Numbered from the stretch's first letter, positions 9,653 to 21,312 are shown. The stretch is 64,000 bases of DNA from Diphasiastrum complanatum (GCA_029204225.1 CM055110.1:36148466-36212465); one strand, 5' to 3'. The notes: generated from the letters alone by a model not told the origin. Numbers and translations are program-made.

Positions 9653-10855
9653 TGTTTACAAATCCCTTGATCTAGAAGTTTTGAGGATCTATTTACTACG
9701 GTTCTTTTTCTTCTTGCTTACAGCTTCTACGGCTTGGTATTCTGCTTGTTACCAGGCTTCAGGGCATTCGTTATGTGTGCTCTTGATCTTACAATGCCAA
9801 ACCAGGCAGAAGGGACATATTGTCATTGTAGTATATTTTTTGTCCTGCCTATCAGAGGACTACTCAGGGTCGTCTCTCTTGAACGCACTTACATTCTAAC
9901 AGAGATGCAAGCCAAGAACTCTCATTCACAGATCAAAGTGCAGCCCAAATGAACATTCTGAAGATTCTATAGCTATTTACTCCTAAAAATGAATTGAATT
10001 AGAGCCTAAACTTTACTAAGCTGAGCTACACTTGCATGAATTGACAAACCAAGAAACAAGAAACTAATCTACAACATGTTAGAAGTCCAAGAATCAAGAA
10101 ACCAACCAGTCTATTGATTCTTGGACACCCCATCAAGAACTAGATTGTAAAGAGATATGCAAGAACTACACCACAGATCCAGTCTATTTAGTTTACTTGA
10201 ATGCTGGTTCCTACTTTAATCCACAAACAAGAAAAGAAGCTAATCCACTCTAGGAAAGCAGCAAATCTAATCCACTCTACAATCCACAACCACACACAAA
10301 AGGAGGGAAGGGCAAGATCATAAATGCATCACTCAAGAAACAAGCATGATCAAGGAGCTCAATGGATGCACCAAACTCGTGAAGGCTCTTCTCATTTCAG
10401 CATGGAGTTGATACAATTCACAAAAAGCTCCTCTTCACAAAGAGGGAGTCTCTTAAATAAGCAAGAGAGTTCCTTAGGTGGCATCCTAGTGGAATTTCTA
10501 CATTTCACAATTTACAAGTGGAATGATGCTCTCCACTAGAGGTCATCATCAAAAGGTGGCTCACTCTACTTTCTTTAAGAGGGGTCTACTTGCATTTATT
10601 ACATTTGCCTAGAAATACTAGTTCCTACATGGTCATTCCATCTTCCGGGATTCACCATGAGCTGGCTTACACAGTTCTTGCATGTCTTTCCTAGCTAGTA
10701 TTTCTCGGCTCTCATGCTCAGCTCTCAGTCTTCATTAGTCTCGTCTTCTTAGAGGCCTCCTCGGTCTAACTTACTTCGAGAAACTCTAACTCAAGAAGCA
10801 ATGCGGATGGCGCATGAAACTTTGACTCTTGCATATTCACCTGATTATCCCGACA
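9653..10855 (-). mobile_element. Gypsy 5' LTR, about 1.2 kb, minus strand
   Basis: On the minus strand it starts TGTCGGGATAATCAGG and ends TTTGTAAACA, two bases before the PBS. Canonical TG and CA ends are kept. On the outer side the minus strand reads GAGTGTGGGGG directly before the LTR, which looks like a polypurine tract. A PPT before and a PBS after one LTR is what a tandem or recombined pair would leave, though a chance G run is possible. The matching 3' LTR is not in the window. The inner sequence contains no coding frame I recognise. Confidence 0.55.
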
Positions 10856-10916
10856 CCCCCACACTCTATCCTCACATTTTTTCTTCTTTGGTACCCGCGC
10901 CCCCTATGGGGTCTCC

Positions 10917-10973
10917 ATGGCATCGTGATCCCTCTTGCCAAGATGGGGATGATTCAACTAGATCTAATAAATA
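10917..10973 (+). pseudogene. Possible CACTA transposase C-terminus, copy 1
   Basis: The frame HRDPSCQDGDDSTRSNK then stop is followed by a 3' flank with AACATTTATGTAT. The same layout (QDKDDSAGSNYN, stop, then AAACATTTATGTAT) recurs at 12085-12160, next to a CACTA-type end. The pairing of the acidic DDS..SN ending and the shared 3' flank suggests two copies of one protein end. Assignment to CACTA rests only on position of copy 2. Confidence 0.3.
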
Positions 10974-11034
10974 GGCATTTCATTTTGATATATATTTGTA
11001 ATTCGAACATTTATGTATCAATATATATAATTGT

Positions 11035-11343
11035 TTAAGTTAAGTCCTCTACATGGCTCTTCAATTGCATGAAGTCTAGTTTTAGGATAGAATCGAGCCA
11101 TTTGACAGAGTTATAACGATGTCCATGGGAGAACCTTGGCTTCCACTTCCAAGGTGAGAAGGTCCCTAAAGTCTCCCGTAGCTTCTTAGCGGCCTCCCGT
11201 TGTTGTTTGGCATGATCTGGATTTTCGGGCAATCCTTTCTTCACAAACTTCAAGTCTTCCTTGTGCCTTGATTCAGATGGATATTCTAGATCTGAGGTAT
11301 ATATTGTGAAAAAAGTGGATCTTGAATGGATCCAAACTCCCAA
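11035..11343 (-). CDS. Unrecognised 102-residue frame
   Basis: The frame has protein-like composition (KKGLPENPDHAKQQREAAKK, then RETLGTFSPWKWKPRF and a tail KLDFMQLKSHVEDL). It is rich in lysine, glutamate and tryptophan, unlike the low-complexity frames around it. I cannot name a family. It sits between two copies of the possible transposase C-terminus but on the opposite strand. A frame on the plus strand (11326-11529, HELDKAFKRQKKLIKG) overlaps slightly and could be an exon piece. It is probably a transposon-derived remnant. Confidence 0.25.
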   Translation of the reverse strand: MGVWIHSRSTFFTIYTSDLEYPSESRHKEDLKFVKKGLPENPDHAKQQREAAKKLRETLGTFSPWKWKPRFSHGHRYNSVKWLDSILKLDFMQLKSHVEDLT

Positions 11344-12084
11344 AATACTTGGCTAAGATCTTTGCACAACAAGCTACAAAAGCTAGAAATGGAAAAGCAT
11401 CCTAGTGCTACCTTTGATACACATGAACTTGACAAAGCATTCAAGAGACAAAAGAAACTAATAAAAGGTACTGATGGCAGCAAAAAACAACAGCATACCA
11501 GCCCTACAACAATAGCCTACCACTTTTGAAAACCTCTTAAGATCATACACAAAAGCTTGAAGACAATACATAAAACAATGCTCTCAATGGAGGAAGAAAC
11601 TGTGACAATGATCTATTGATCTCTCTCAACAATACAATAAGTTTCTCCAACCCGTTCTCCACGAATTTCAGCCTAATATAGGTGAGAGAGATGACTCTCT
11701 CTCCTCTCTCTAGAACTTAGGACCCAAATTTAGGACACCAGTAGCCTAGAATAGCCAATTTTGGCCTATATGTCCAAATAACATGATTTTGGTGTCATTT
11801 CAAAGGTCCTGAAGTTTGAGACTTCTTCAACATGAAATATATACTAAAATAAAAGTATCTAGGCCTCTTTTACACGTGCAAAATGTTAGATCCAAAACTA
11901 TGTACAAAAACTGCCAATTTAGGCCTCAAACTAGCTAGGAAATGTTGACAATTTTCACATATATGGCTTCAAGATACACTTTAACTTCACTACATTCATG
12001 TGGTCTGACTTACTCTCATCACATATCTCATATAACTGAATCATATTCATTGGATGCAGGTATCACAGTCACAATCCCATGCAT

Positions 12085-12163
12085 CGCAGTCACATGAGTC
12101 TGATTGCGACGTCAATGGCCAAGACAAGGACGACTCAGCTGGATCTAATTATAATTAGGTGTA
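12085..12163 (+). pseudogene. Possible CACTA transposase C-terminus, copy 2
   Basis: The frame ends SHESDCDVNGQDKDDSAGSN and stops at 12160, about 600 bases before a CACTA-like terminus. In En/Spm-type elements the transposase gene ends upstream of the subterminal repeats, so the position fits. Upstream, 11350-12060 holds no frame that I can link to it. Confidence 0.35.
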
Positions 12164-12419
12164 TTTCAATAATCCAATTTGTAACATATCTCTGTACTTG
12201 AAACATTTATGTATGAATTTAAGTTTCCTTCATCAATTTTTAAGTGCTTGAAATGTAACTCAAATAAATTTTGCAAAATTTTTTATTAACAATAATGAAC
12301 AAATGATTTTGCTTACCAACTTCATAAGAAGTGGTGCAAAAGACTCCTGGGGTCGGATGGAGTCCATTTTTAGGGCAAAATGGAGCCAGTAAACTGGCTC
12401 CATTTTGTCCTAAAAAAAC

Positions 12420-12761
12420 TATTTCTGATTTTATACCCTCGGAATAACCCTAGGAACATGGTAAACTTTTAATAGAGATATACCAAGGGATATCGCTTGG
12501 TATACTCCTCGGAAACGACATGTCGCCAATCGCTTGTTTGGGAGGGATATACCGAGGGCCCTTGGTATATCCCTCGGTATACCCGTTCTATAAACAACAC
12601 AAAAACGAGGTGAAGAAGCCTCAATTACCGAGGCAATTATCGAGGATCTCGTTCCGAGGTATACTTTTGGGTGTATACCGAGGGTTACGATCTTTTTTCA
12701 AAAAAAAAAATCTTCATAAAAGCCTCACTAATAGGGTCTGAAATCCTCCAAATGTTGTAGT
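12420..12761 (+). mobile_element. CACTA (En/Spm-like) transposon 3' end with subterminal repeats
   Basis: The terminus TGTTGTAGTG ends at 12761, the reverse of CACTACAACA, the type of end carried by plant CACTA elements. Inside it, 12430-12690 carries direct and inverted copies of ATACCGAGG or CCTCGGTAT (for example 12550, 12569, 12656, 12674), plus weaker ones such as ATACCAAGGGATAT. Arrays like this, close to the end, are where CACTA transposases bind. The opposite end with CACTACAACA is not found in the window, so the element is truncated. Confidence 0.55.
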
Positions 12762-13830
12762 GATCATTATAAATAATCTATGTACTATAGGCATACAATC
12801 TTTGTATATGATTTGACATGCCTATTTTTAATATTCATCAGAACACTCTCATATTCCACCACAAATGGAAACCACACATACAAAGTTATTTGTTTTATTA
12901 GTGATTGTCACAAAACTCTTTGAAATGTGCTTTCAATAAGGCATGGCCATGTGGCTTAGGCCACTTTCACTTGTTTATTATGGAAAGTGTATTGTTTATC
13001 ATGCAAGGACTTGTGGTGACTTTTTTTATGGTGGAATGGATTCTAGCTCAAAAGATTTGTGGGAAAGCTTTTTCAATCAGTCATAGAGATACATATCAGT
13101 TGTGCACATTTTTTTAATATAAGATAATACTAGTTCAGACTTCAGGATATAATGCGTGTTAGTTAGAACTTGGAATCCCCAGGTCAGCTGAGTGATGGGT
13201 GTATCATATATGTCACTTTCTCCTCTGTACTGTCTAAAGATCGTGATAGTACTGAATTCAGTCTAGAAGAACAGCTTCACAAAGTCTTGTCATCAGCGGC
13301 GGTCAAATGTTATCAAAATCAATGATCCGATCATTCATCAATCTACTTTCAAGTTTCAAGTGGGGCCCTGGAGGCTGGGCTGGTCTAATAACAGCAACAA
13401 CAACAACGTTTTCGCAATTTCTGAACAACAACTTTTTGCTGTGTATTGAGTCTTGACTTAGCACTTGGGGGTGTGCGCATGCGAATGGGCTCTCTCGAGC
13501 CTTGAGTGGGGGAAGCCGAGTAATTGCTGTCTGTTGTCACAATAAATAAGCAAATATCTCAAATTGGGTGCATACCTTGCACCTTCTTCTTGTTCTTCTT
13601 CTTCGTAGTTCACTCGTCGCTGACTGATAGCACTATCAGAAATAAAAATGTCCCCATTCGGGCCAATGCCACCCTCTCTTTTTCTGCTGGATTGTGTTTG
13701 AAGGTCTTTGTACAAAGATATAGGAGAAAATGATGTGCAATATGTCCCTGCATCGTATGAGTGAGCATCGTATATTACACAACAATGAGGGAGCATCGTA
13801 TACTCAACAATGAGTGCGGGTGGAGCCCGG
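12762..13830. other. Non-coding stretch, nothing recognised
   Basis: Only short frames without family features. A 177-codon minus-strand frame (13458-13991) crosses into the tandem repeat and is discussed under rejected items. Confidence 0.5.
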
Positions 13831-13834
13831 GCTA

Positions 13835-14220
13835 ATGGTGGAGAAGACTCCTCTCTCCAACCTTCATCACGTGATGGAGAGATCATGAGCATCCTTGGAT
13901 GTTGTGCAGCCTCGATCACAATTGGGTATATCTTCCCAATGGTGGAGAAGCCTCCATCACATGATGGAGAGACCATGAGCATACTAAGCATTTGGATGTT
14001 AGCCTTTGATCACAGTTACGTATACCTCCCAATGGTGGAGAAGCCTCCATCACTTGATGTAGAGATCATAAGCATACTCAACCCTTGGATGTTGGATCAA
14101 TTTCAATTGGGTAATCTTGCCAATGGTGGAGAAGCCTCCATCAAGTGATGGAGAGAGCATACTCAACCATTGGATGTTGGATGAGGTGCACCCTAGATCA
14201 CAATTGGGCATACCCTCGCT
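13835..14220 (+). repeat. Tandem repeat, four units of about 91-104 bp
   Basis: Units start with ATGGTGGAGAAG at 13835, 13939, 14032 and 14123. Each continues with a TCATCAC(G/A/T)TGATG palindrome, GAGAGATCATGAGCAT, a CTTGGATGTT block and CACAATTGGGTATA. Units differ by substitutions and small indels. The palindrome core CATCACATGATG may form a hairpin in each unit. Confidence 0.9.
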
Positions 14221-14594
14221 ATATACAAATTACTAAGTTCACATCTTCAGTTCCAACACCCACCCATTTGTATTGATTTTTAAAGTAGTAGTAGTAGCAT
14301 ACTTTCACACAAATTATGCATATTCACTCAAAACCAAATGTATCGTACAATTTATCTATATATAGGATTTATTGGGGACATTTGTTCACATTGTTAAAAA
14401 AATTGGGATCACCGAAATGTGTGAAAACAACATCCCCTTCATAAAACATTGAGCTGCATATGCATAATATGAGATTTGAGATTTGAAAGTGACCTCACCT
14501 ATTGTTTGGTAAGTTATGAACTTTGAGATGACCTCACCTATTTTTATGGCATATTATGAAATTTAAGTTGATGAAATTTTTTCGCCAACAACAT

Positions 14595-15318
14595 TGTGCT
14601 AGAAAAATCTAGGGAAAGGTCCAAAAGTTTATTGAAGTAATCCATTCTGGTGATTCTCAAGCAAAATCTTGCTCTGTGAAAAAATGGTCATTTTAGCCAT
14701 TTTAGAAGCCAAACTTGTAACTTGTAAGATTCACATGATTTTTCACGTGTAAAATCAAAGTGCATGACTATTTTTAACTGGTTCCAAGTTCACTTGGTCA
14801 CTTGTACATACAAATAGCTCATTTTTAGATTTACTTGACAATTTTGGCAGATATAGCTAGTTTTGGCCAAGTGGTGGCCAATTAGTTAGGACAAATGACT
14901 CTAGCAATAATTGAGAGAGCCATCAAACTCATCTGTATATAGCAGGCTTAGTGCTAGAATGTTGCCTTTGTCATTTCATTATGCTTTGGTCAAAATTTAG
15001 TGGAGTGTTCACTTATATTCTTCTCTCTTCTGAGTTCTCTACATTGATGTTAATAGTAGCATGAATGCTAGTAGTAGCTTATTTTGGATGATCTTAGGGT
15101 TGATCAAAATAGCATAATTGTTGTTATATGGATTGGTGGACTGTACCACAATGCCTAATATGAGCCACTCTTTGTTTGATTGGAGTTTTGTTGAAGGTTT
15201 TCATAAAACTAGCTTGTTTAGAGTGCATTGTTGATTTTAAATCAAGTAGATGTAACGTGCAATCACTCAAGTCAATGATCTTGAATCTTAGATTAATTTT
15301 AAATCTGAGTTTTCCACA
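14595..15318 (+). mobile_element. Copia-type 5' LTR (start uncertain)
   Basis: It ends TTTTCCACA directly before a perfect PBS. The start TGTGCTAGAAAAATC at 14595 is proposed because its TGTG..AAAA pattern partly mirrors the end, but the left boundary could be different. A TTTCACGTGTAAAA palindrome lies at 14741. No pol of this element follows; the leader runs into the dispersed repeat at 15410. Confidence 0.5.
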
Positions 15319-15331
15319 TGGTATCAGAGCC
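15319..15331 (+). other. Primer-binding site, initiator-Met tRNA type
   Basis: TGGTATCAGAGCC follows the LTR end without a gap. It is complementary to the 3' end of plant initiator-methionine tRNA, the usual copia primer. Confidence 0.85.
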
Positions 15332-15409
15332 TAATCGGTGGCAAAAAATAGTAGGGTGCTATATTTAGTAGTGGTTTGAATGCTATTTCTAGTGCATTTG
15401 TCTTGATTG

Positions 15410-15704
15410 GGAAGATTGGGGACATATGTTATGCAATTGAATTTAAGCTGATAAAGTAGTGAATCTCGTTTCAGACATCGATAACAACTGATGCTTAGCT
15501 ATGACACCTTCCTCACTATACTAACTCGTGTGGTTTTGTGTTGTGGGATGGTGGCAAGTAACAGTTGAATATCCTAAAACTTATGTCACTTTACGGTACT
15601 TTGTACTACATAAAACTTTATACATCTTTTCTTTTACCTGTTACGCTATAACATGAAAGGGTTCAAAGGGTTTGGTCTTGACTTGTCAAGGGGGACCATG
15701 TGAA

Positions 15705-15707
<3 letters not shown>
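15410..15707 (+). repeat. Dispersed repeat copy 2
   Basis: Matches 2575-2880 over about 300 bases, for example GGTTTTGTGTTGTGGGATGG against GGTTTTGTTTTGTGGGATGG. It ends at the start of a long CT microsatellite, whereas copy 1 ends at an AT tract. Confidence 0.6.

Positions 15708-15798
<91 letters not shown>
15708..15798. repeat. (CT)n microsatellite, about 90 bp
   Basis: Pure CT repeats; the leucine/serine frame that crosses it is an artefact. Confidence 0.95.
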
Positions 15799-15801
<3 letters not shown>

Positions 15802-16129
15802 CTGCATCTTTTGAGTTGTAAACCCGACTACCTTTTGGCCGGGGTAGTACCAAACCTTTACCTTTACTTGGATTTTATAGCTAACTTAGGTCTTTTCTTA
15901 TGTTTTAGTCCTCATGATGGTTTCTTGATGTTGTCAACGTCGGTTATGGGGATCTCCTACCTCCTCTTAACCCTCTTATACAAACCATCATATGTTGTAT
16001 GAGAAAAGATATTGAAGTTCATATTCTTATCGTTTTGACTGATAAAGCTACATGTGATGCTGCTGGTCCTTAGATAGAATTTTTTGCCTTGTTGATCTTA
16101 TGAATACCTTGAATTGAATTAAATTCTAC

Positions 16130-17290
16130 ATGGATTTTGTTGAAAATATTTTTATCAGCCTCCCTAATTATGTTGATAATCTTGCGGAAGAGGAAAGAGT
16201 TTGTAATGCTCATATTCAAAAAATATTTGCTTGTCTTGAAAAAGAAAACGGTGCTTTATCTTCTAAAATTTCTCCCCCCATAGAACCCCCTCTCTCTCCA
16301 CATCCATTGATTTTTGTCGATGACATTGATGAAGAAATTGCCTCTCAACTAGAATCATTCTCAAACAGAATTCTTCTCACAAGAATTTGTGAAATAGACA
16401 ATCAATCTTCCTTCGAGTTTTTTCAAGCTTAGAGTTTCCAAGTACCATTGGTCCCCAGTCGAATCTACCAAAACTGCCTACAAATTATGGAGTCTCCCTT
16501 CTGTTAACTTTTTGGCACATATTCCTATAGAACTATGGATTACTCTTTCCCATTTGATTCATGATGAAGTCCATACTTGCAAACAAGCCACCTTACATAA
16601 AAATCCTATTTTTGATACTCCCATTGCCTTTGATATTGTTATCAAGATGAACAGATTTGAGCCTTCGAGATGTCCTTCTAAACAAACCTGGGCTAATTTT
16701 AGACATCATTGAGACAAGATTAATAGAATGAACTGGAATTGGAGAATTTTTTTTTAAAAATGTAGATGCAGTGACAAGTGCAAAAATAATTCCTCCATTA
16801 TTTGGTTTTTGACCTCGTCGTATGGTTTATGATGAACAACCCTGGTAAATTCTTTTCTGGTGCTTCCCTACAGAACCAAATGAATGTCTTTTTCCTTTGG
16901 CTACACAAACCCGCAAGAGATCTTGTCAAAGCCCACCTTGACTTTATGTACATTAGACAATACGTGATTGATGATGCCATAGAACTCATCAATGACCTAC
17001 TGCCAAACTTCTAGCTAACCTTGGTGATGCCAAGAATATCCGTGAAATTGAACGTCTTTCAATTTGAATAATCCAAGCTTAGCCATGTCAGGAAGCGGCA
17101 GCTTGGAAGAGGAAATACTTTCCTAACAGAGACAATATTGGACAAGGTAGCAGTGGAAAAGACGAACTACCCATTAAAAAACTAAATTTTTATGGAGATT
17201 GATCCTTGTGCAGGAGGAAGAAGACGAAATAAAAAAGATCATTGCGCACTTAACCTAGTTGATGAACATAGACATATGGTCAAGTATTGT
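16130..17290 (+). pseudogene. Unclassified gag-like protein remnant in several frames
   Basis: Three frames follow one another with protein-like composition. 16130-16432 gives NYVDNLAEEERVCNAHIQKI and an acidic stretch. 16437-16712 reads VSKYHWSPVESTKTAYKLW, then LAHIPIELWITLSHLIHDEV. 16802-17014 reads FFSGASLQNQMNVFFLWLHK and ends IDDAIELINDLLPNF. At about 17215-17280 a basic patch RRRNKKDH is followed by a C..H.H..C pattern like an atypical zinc knuckle. Together this is plausible for a gag or other nucleic-acid-binding capsid-like protein, cut by two or three shifts. I do not recognise the family, and no polymerase follows. From 17291 to 17563 I see nothing except a weak minus-strand frame. 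Confidence 0.35.
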
Positions 17291-17568
17291 GGAAACAGAT
17301 ACTTGCAAAGCTAACAGATCTATTTTAGTCACCCAGAATTATGCAAAGGAAATGTAACATGTTGTTGTCTAATAATATATCTTAAATGTTGAATAAAAGA
17401 TATTATATCTGGATCATCCTCCCTCACAAGAATCTCTATGCATACAATACGATCGTAATCTCCAACACTGATGGGTTTGCTCCACTCCTCCAATATAATC
17501 AGTAGGTGGGCATGAGACAATCCTTTTTTCTGAAACTCTACAACATAAAGCCTTCCTATAATGTGCCC

Positions 17569-18210
17569 TGTGAAAAATTGTCAACTAGTTTTATTGGTTA
17601 TTTGGTCAAAGTGAAATCTCAACTTAAAGATAGGTTTATTTTTGTCTATAGAGGCCTAAATAGTGTCTATACTATTTTTTGCAAGGAGATAAATGGATGA
17701 GGTTGTATTTGGACCCATTCTAATTGGCTAGATTTCATACATTGCATCTAGACTAGAATTTCTAGGTTTTTTTGATGAAGTACCAAGAAGTTACCATTTA
17801 GGACAAGTTTAGGGCAATTTGCCAAATGAAATTTTGGAAGCTGTAAATAGCAGTAGTTGCATGGAGAACATATCATTGTATTCTCATTTCATGTGGATAA
17901 TTCATCTCTTTCGATTCTATGTCCATCTTATGTGTATTTCTCATGATATATAGGTTTTATGTATGTAGAATGTTGATTTTATTGTTGATCTTGCTTCCAC
18001 ACGTGTGAAGGACACTAGGCTATTGTTGTTGTATGAAACGAGACAATACCTTATTGCACTTTTATGTTTATGATCAGATCTTAGTGATTTATGCAATTCT
18101 AGCATGTGTAAAATGATGATTTCTATGTTCTAGCTAAATCTAGATGTGCACTCCAAATTGGCCCAAGGTCTAAGATCCATCAAGTGTGTTTTGGATCTAT
18201 AATTTTCACA
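17569..18210 (+). repeat. 5' LTR of element B
   Basis: It runs from TGTGAAAAATTG to AATTTTCACA. The LTR ends form an inverted repeat (TGTGAAAA/TTTTCACA). Strong matches to the 3' LTR include CCCATTCTAATTGGCTAG and CATACATTGCATCTAGACTA. A CACACGTGTG palindrome lies at 17998. It is about 80 bases longer than the 3' copy because of indels, so the element is not young. Confidence 0.9.
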
Positions 18211-18222
18211 TGGTATCAGAGC
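18211..18222 (+). other. PBS of element B
   Basis: TGGTATCAGAGC directly follows the 5' LTR, matching the initiator-Met tRNA 3' end. Confidence 0.9.
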
Positions 18223-18472
18223 AGGTTTCAGGCCAAAGTTGGTGGTTATGCCAAATCTAGAGGTGGATTTGAAGGCGACATAAATTCTATATGGATTTGG
18301 AGGTGTTTCTAGTTCAAATCTTGCATTTTTAAGTATAGAAAGTGGATCTTTGTGGTCCAAGCATCATTTCAGGTCAAATCACTTGTTGATGGCCGATTTT
18401 AGAAATCACTTACTAGAATGTGGAGAAAAAAATCGCTCATGATTGTGGATGTTACATTCTACTAGATGTTAT

Positions 18473-18745
18473 AGTTAGAATTAAAGTAGAATCATTGTGT
18501 TACTGTACTGTGGGTCCTATCAGTGGATAAGGATCAGTTGGCCTCGCCACCAGGCAAGTCGACAGGACACGCATCCCGCCAACGGCAACTAGGGTCATGC
18601 ATGGGTTGCCTGAGTGAACAACTATATGTACAATGTAATTTTATTTTGAGAAATACAGTTGTTATGTGAGCTTGCTGTGAAAGTGTTTTCTGTCTGTGTT
18701 ACTGTGTAGCATGATCTGTGTTCCTATGCAAAGAAAATTCTAAGT
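18473..18745 (+). repeat. 5' LTR of element A, ends not TG..CA
   Basis: With the GTTAT duplication and the PBS as anchors, the LTR reads AGTTAGAATT to AATTCTAAGT, an imperfect inverted repeat with an exact 7-bp core TAGAATT/AATTCTA. It lacks the common TG and CA ends. Shifting the ends to the exact core would lose the target-site duplication. Confidence 0.85.
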
Positions 18746-18758
18746 TGGTATCAGAGCC
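18746..18758 (+). other. PBS of element A
   Basis: TGGTATCAGAGCC abuts the LTR end at 18745. Confidence 0.92.
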
Positions 18759-20055
18759 GTACAAGGAGTGTACATAGTACAACATCGCCGTTGAAGAGCT
18801 TCGGGAGAACCGTCTTCTGAGAGTTCGGGGTTTACGGCGGGTTGAAGACAGAAAGAGAAGCACTGGTGCATGGTTTCTAGTTTATAGAAGCTTGCTAAGC
18901 TCAGCAGAGGAATTATTAGCCTTTGCACAGCATCAGACAGGGAAAAATTTGGTGAAAAATGGACAATTTTGAAGCCAGCTGAAAATTGAAACCGGTCTTG
19001 GGGTTACGATTTTTATACATAACTGGTAATGTCTTTGCTGTTTGTGCACCGTTTTGGATGCCGTAAGGACAGGAAGGAAGCTAATCACATTGTCAACCAG
19101 CCATGGAGAAATTCTGAGGTTTATGTCAGATATTTGTCTCCAGACAGTTAACCTAGCAGATTTGTGATAAAAAGGTGAAAAAAGCCACTTTGTCAAGTTG
19201 AGCTAAAATCACCGTTTCTCCACGGAATTTCTTGAGTGAACACTCTACAGTCTTGGAATCAGTAGGGCGACCCTGCTCCAGGCCTCAGATCGTGCTCAAA
19301 TCAATCCACAGGCGAATTAGATCAAGAAAATTTTAGTGTGGGGAGGCGTGGCCACAGACAGGGAGGTCGTGGGCAGTTCGCGCGTGGAAACAACTTGCGA
19401 GCGTAGTGTCTGGAAGACCATAGTGAACGTAGGAGCGCGGTTCAATGCCCAGATGTAGTTTGGACCTTTGGATGAGGTGTCAGATGCATCGACGGTCCAG
19501 AACTTGTGATGGGAGAGAAACATGGACCACAAGATTTGGTCCAGCCATTGGATGGGCTTTGAACAGGGCCCTGAAGAAGTGAAGTGCATTCTGGCCTTCA
19601 ACTTCATTAAAAATTTTCATACTGAAAGTTGAGTTGGGTCCCTTCACAAGTGAAGAGTGAAGTTTCTTCAAGGTGAAGAAACAGTTCAAAAACTAGAAAA
19701 GTCCCTATTTTTGGGCCCTTTGTCTGTTTTGACCCAAACGAAAGGCTATAACCTCCGAACAAAGGGCACCCGGACTGTACCTGCAAATACAGTACATCAA
19801 AACAGAGTGATTGCAGCGGAGAAAGTGTTCGGAGTACGCTAGAAGTGATTTCACCATTCCAGTGGGCACGTTGTTGGGAGTTGACGACTGAGTGCATTTC
19901 GGAAGGCGACGCCGATTTGGCTTTCAAGTTGGTGGAAAAGTGGCGAGTGGCCTAGTAAGGGAAAAAGTGTAGGTCATTATTTTCAACTTTTGACATCACT
20001 GTTGGCCTCAACATACTGTTCTTAGCCTAAGGCAGAAGTTTCAAGCAGTTTTGCG
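18759..20055 (+). other. Leader of element A
   Basis: A 1.3-kb untranslated stretch between PBS and gag. No conserved protein or repeat unit is visible. Short minus-strand frames here have no family features. Confidence 0.6.
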
Positions 20056-20752
20056 ATGGCAAACATGGGAGAGTCCATTTTGAGTGAAAGTAGCAAATTG
20101 GACGGGATTTCCAACTATGCAGTGTGGAAATTCAAAATGAAAAACATACTGCTGGAGAAAGATGTGTGGGAAGTCATCACAAGTGATGAGACAAGGCCGC
20201 CAAATGAAACAGATATCAAAGTGTTCGACAAAAAGATGAGGAAAGCTTTGACCTTCATTAACTTGTCAATGAAGGATCACATCATTACCCACATTTGTGA
20301 TGCTGTTATACATAGACATGCATGCAGTTCGAGATGTCAAATCCGTCAAGAATCATTTTTTGAAGTCAAAGTTGAATAGTGCCCGCATGGAGCAAGGAGA
20401 GCACATTCAGACGTACATGACCAGAATCAAGACAATGAGAGATGAACTGCATTCTGTTGGTGAGCACATACGTGATGTGGAGCTGGTGCACAATGCATTG
20501 TGTGGCATTGCAAAACCCTATCAGATGTTTGTGAGTGGAATAGCATCAAGAGAAATATTGCCAACCTTTGACGAGCTCACAAGAATCTTGATGCAGGAAG
20601 AGCAACGACGAGAAATGGTGAAAGCTAGACATCAAAATACTGACGATCAGGCACTTGCGACACGCCAAAAACAAGACAAGGGCAAGGGCAAGGGCAAGAA
20701 GAAGTCTAAACAGCAATTTGCCAAGTCTCAAGAGGATGAGGGATCTTCCTAA
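20056..20752 (+). pseudogene. gag: Gag of element A
   Basis: The start MANMGESILSESSKLDGISN leads into the copia gag signature: NYAVWKFKMKNILLEKDVWE (a W-K-M-L pattern near the N-terminus). A frameshift lies near 20300: the first frame is lost after ITHICDA and the second resumes at VRDVKSVKNHFLKSK. The middle (MTRIKTMRDELHSVGEHI, then LVHNALCGIAKPYQMFVSGI) matches the UBN2-type copia gag domain. The C-terminus is basic (KGKGKGKKKSK). A stop at 20750 separates it from the zinc knuckle, which lies 12 bases on in the same general path. Confidence 0.9.
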
Positions 20753-21312
20753 AAACTAAGAAGAAAGACAAGTGCTTCCATTGTGGTAAAAAGGGCCATT
20801 GGAAGAGTGAATGTCACAAATTCCTGGTGGAACAAGGCAAGGGAAAACCAAAACAAGTAGGTAACCTTGTCGATGAGGGTGAGATTGAAGACTCTAGCAT
20901 CTTCATATCTGCATTGTCATCTAATCAAGATGATCAAGCATGGTATATTGACTCAGGAGCCACAAGGCACATGATAGGTAACAAGAATTGGTTCAGTAGC
21001 TTGAAAGTGTCGATAATGGAACATCTGTTTCACAAGCAAATGGTGAGGTGTGCAAGATTCAAGGGGATAGGCACCGTTTCAATCCAACTACCTGATGGCA
21101 AAAGTAGGATGCTCAGGGAGGTACTTTACATACCAAGTTTGAAGAAAAATCTACTTTTTGTTGGAGTCATTATTGATCAAAAGTTGAAAGTAGAAATTTC
21201 CCATGATCGTTGCTTTGTGAAGGATGTGAACCAAAAGTTCAAAATTATTGCGGATGGAGTAAGAGAGCCCAATACAAAATTGTACAGGTTGAATGCTACA
21301 ATTAAGGGATAA
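20753..21312 (+). pseudogene. pol: Zinc knuckle, protease and start of GAG-pre-integrase of element A
   Basis: The knuckle CFHCGKKGHWKSEC (C-x2-C-x4-H-x4-C) at about 20770-20815 binds RNA. The aspartic protease follows with its active-site motif WYIDSGATRHM (about 20940-20975), then LREVLYIPSLKKNLLFVG, the usual end of the copia protease region. The frame stops at 21312 (TAA). The copia order and both key motifs make the call safe. The catalytic Asp is kept, but the frame is broken from gag and from the integrase. Confidence 0.9.

Noticed and set aside
13458-13991. A 177-codon open frame on the minus strand
   Set aside because: It reads through two units of the tandem repeat and has no domain pattern; its start lies inside the repeat.
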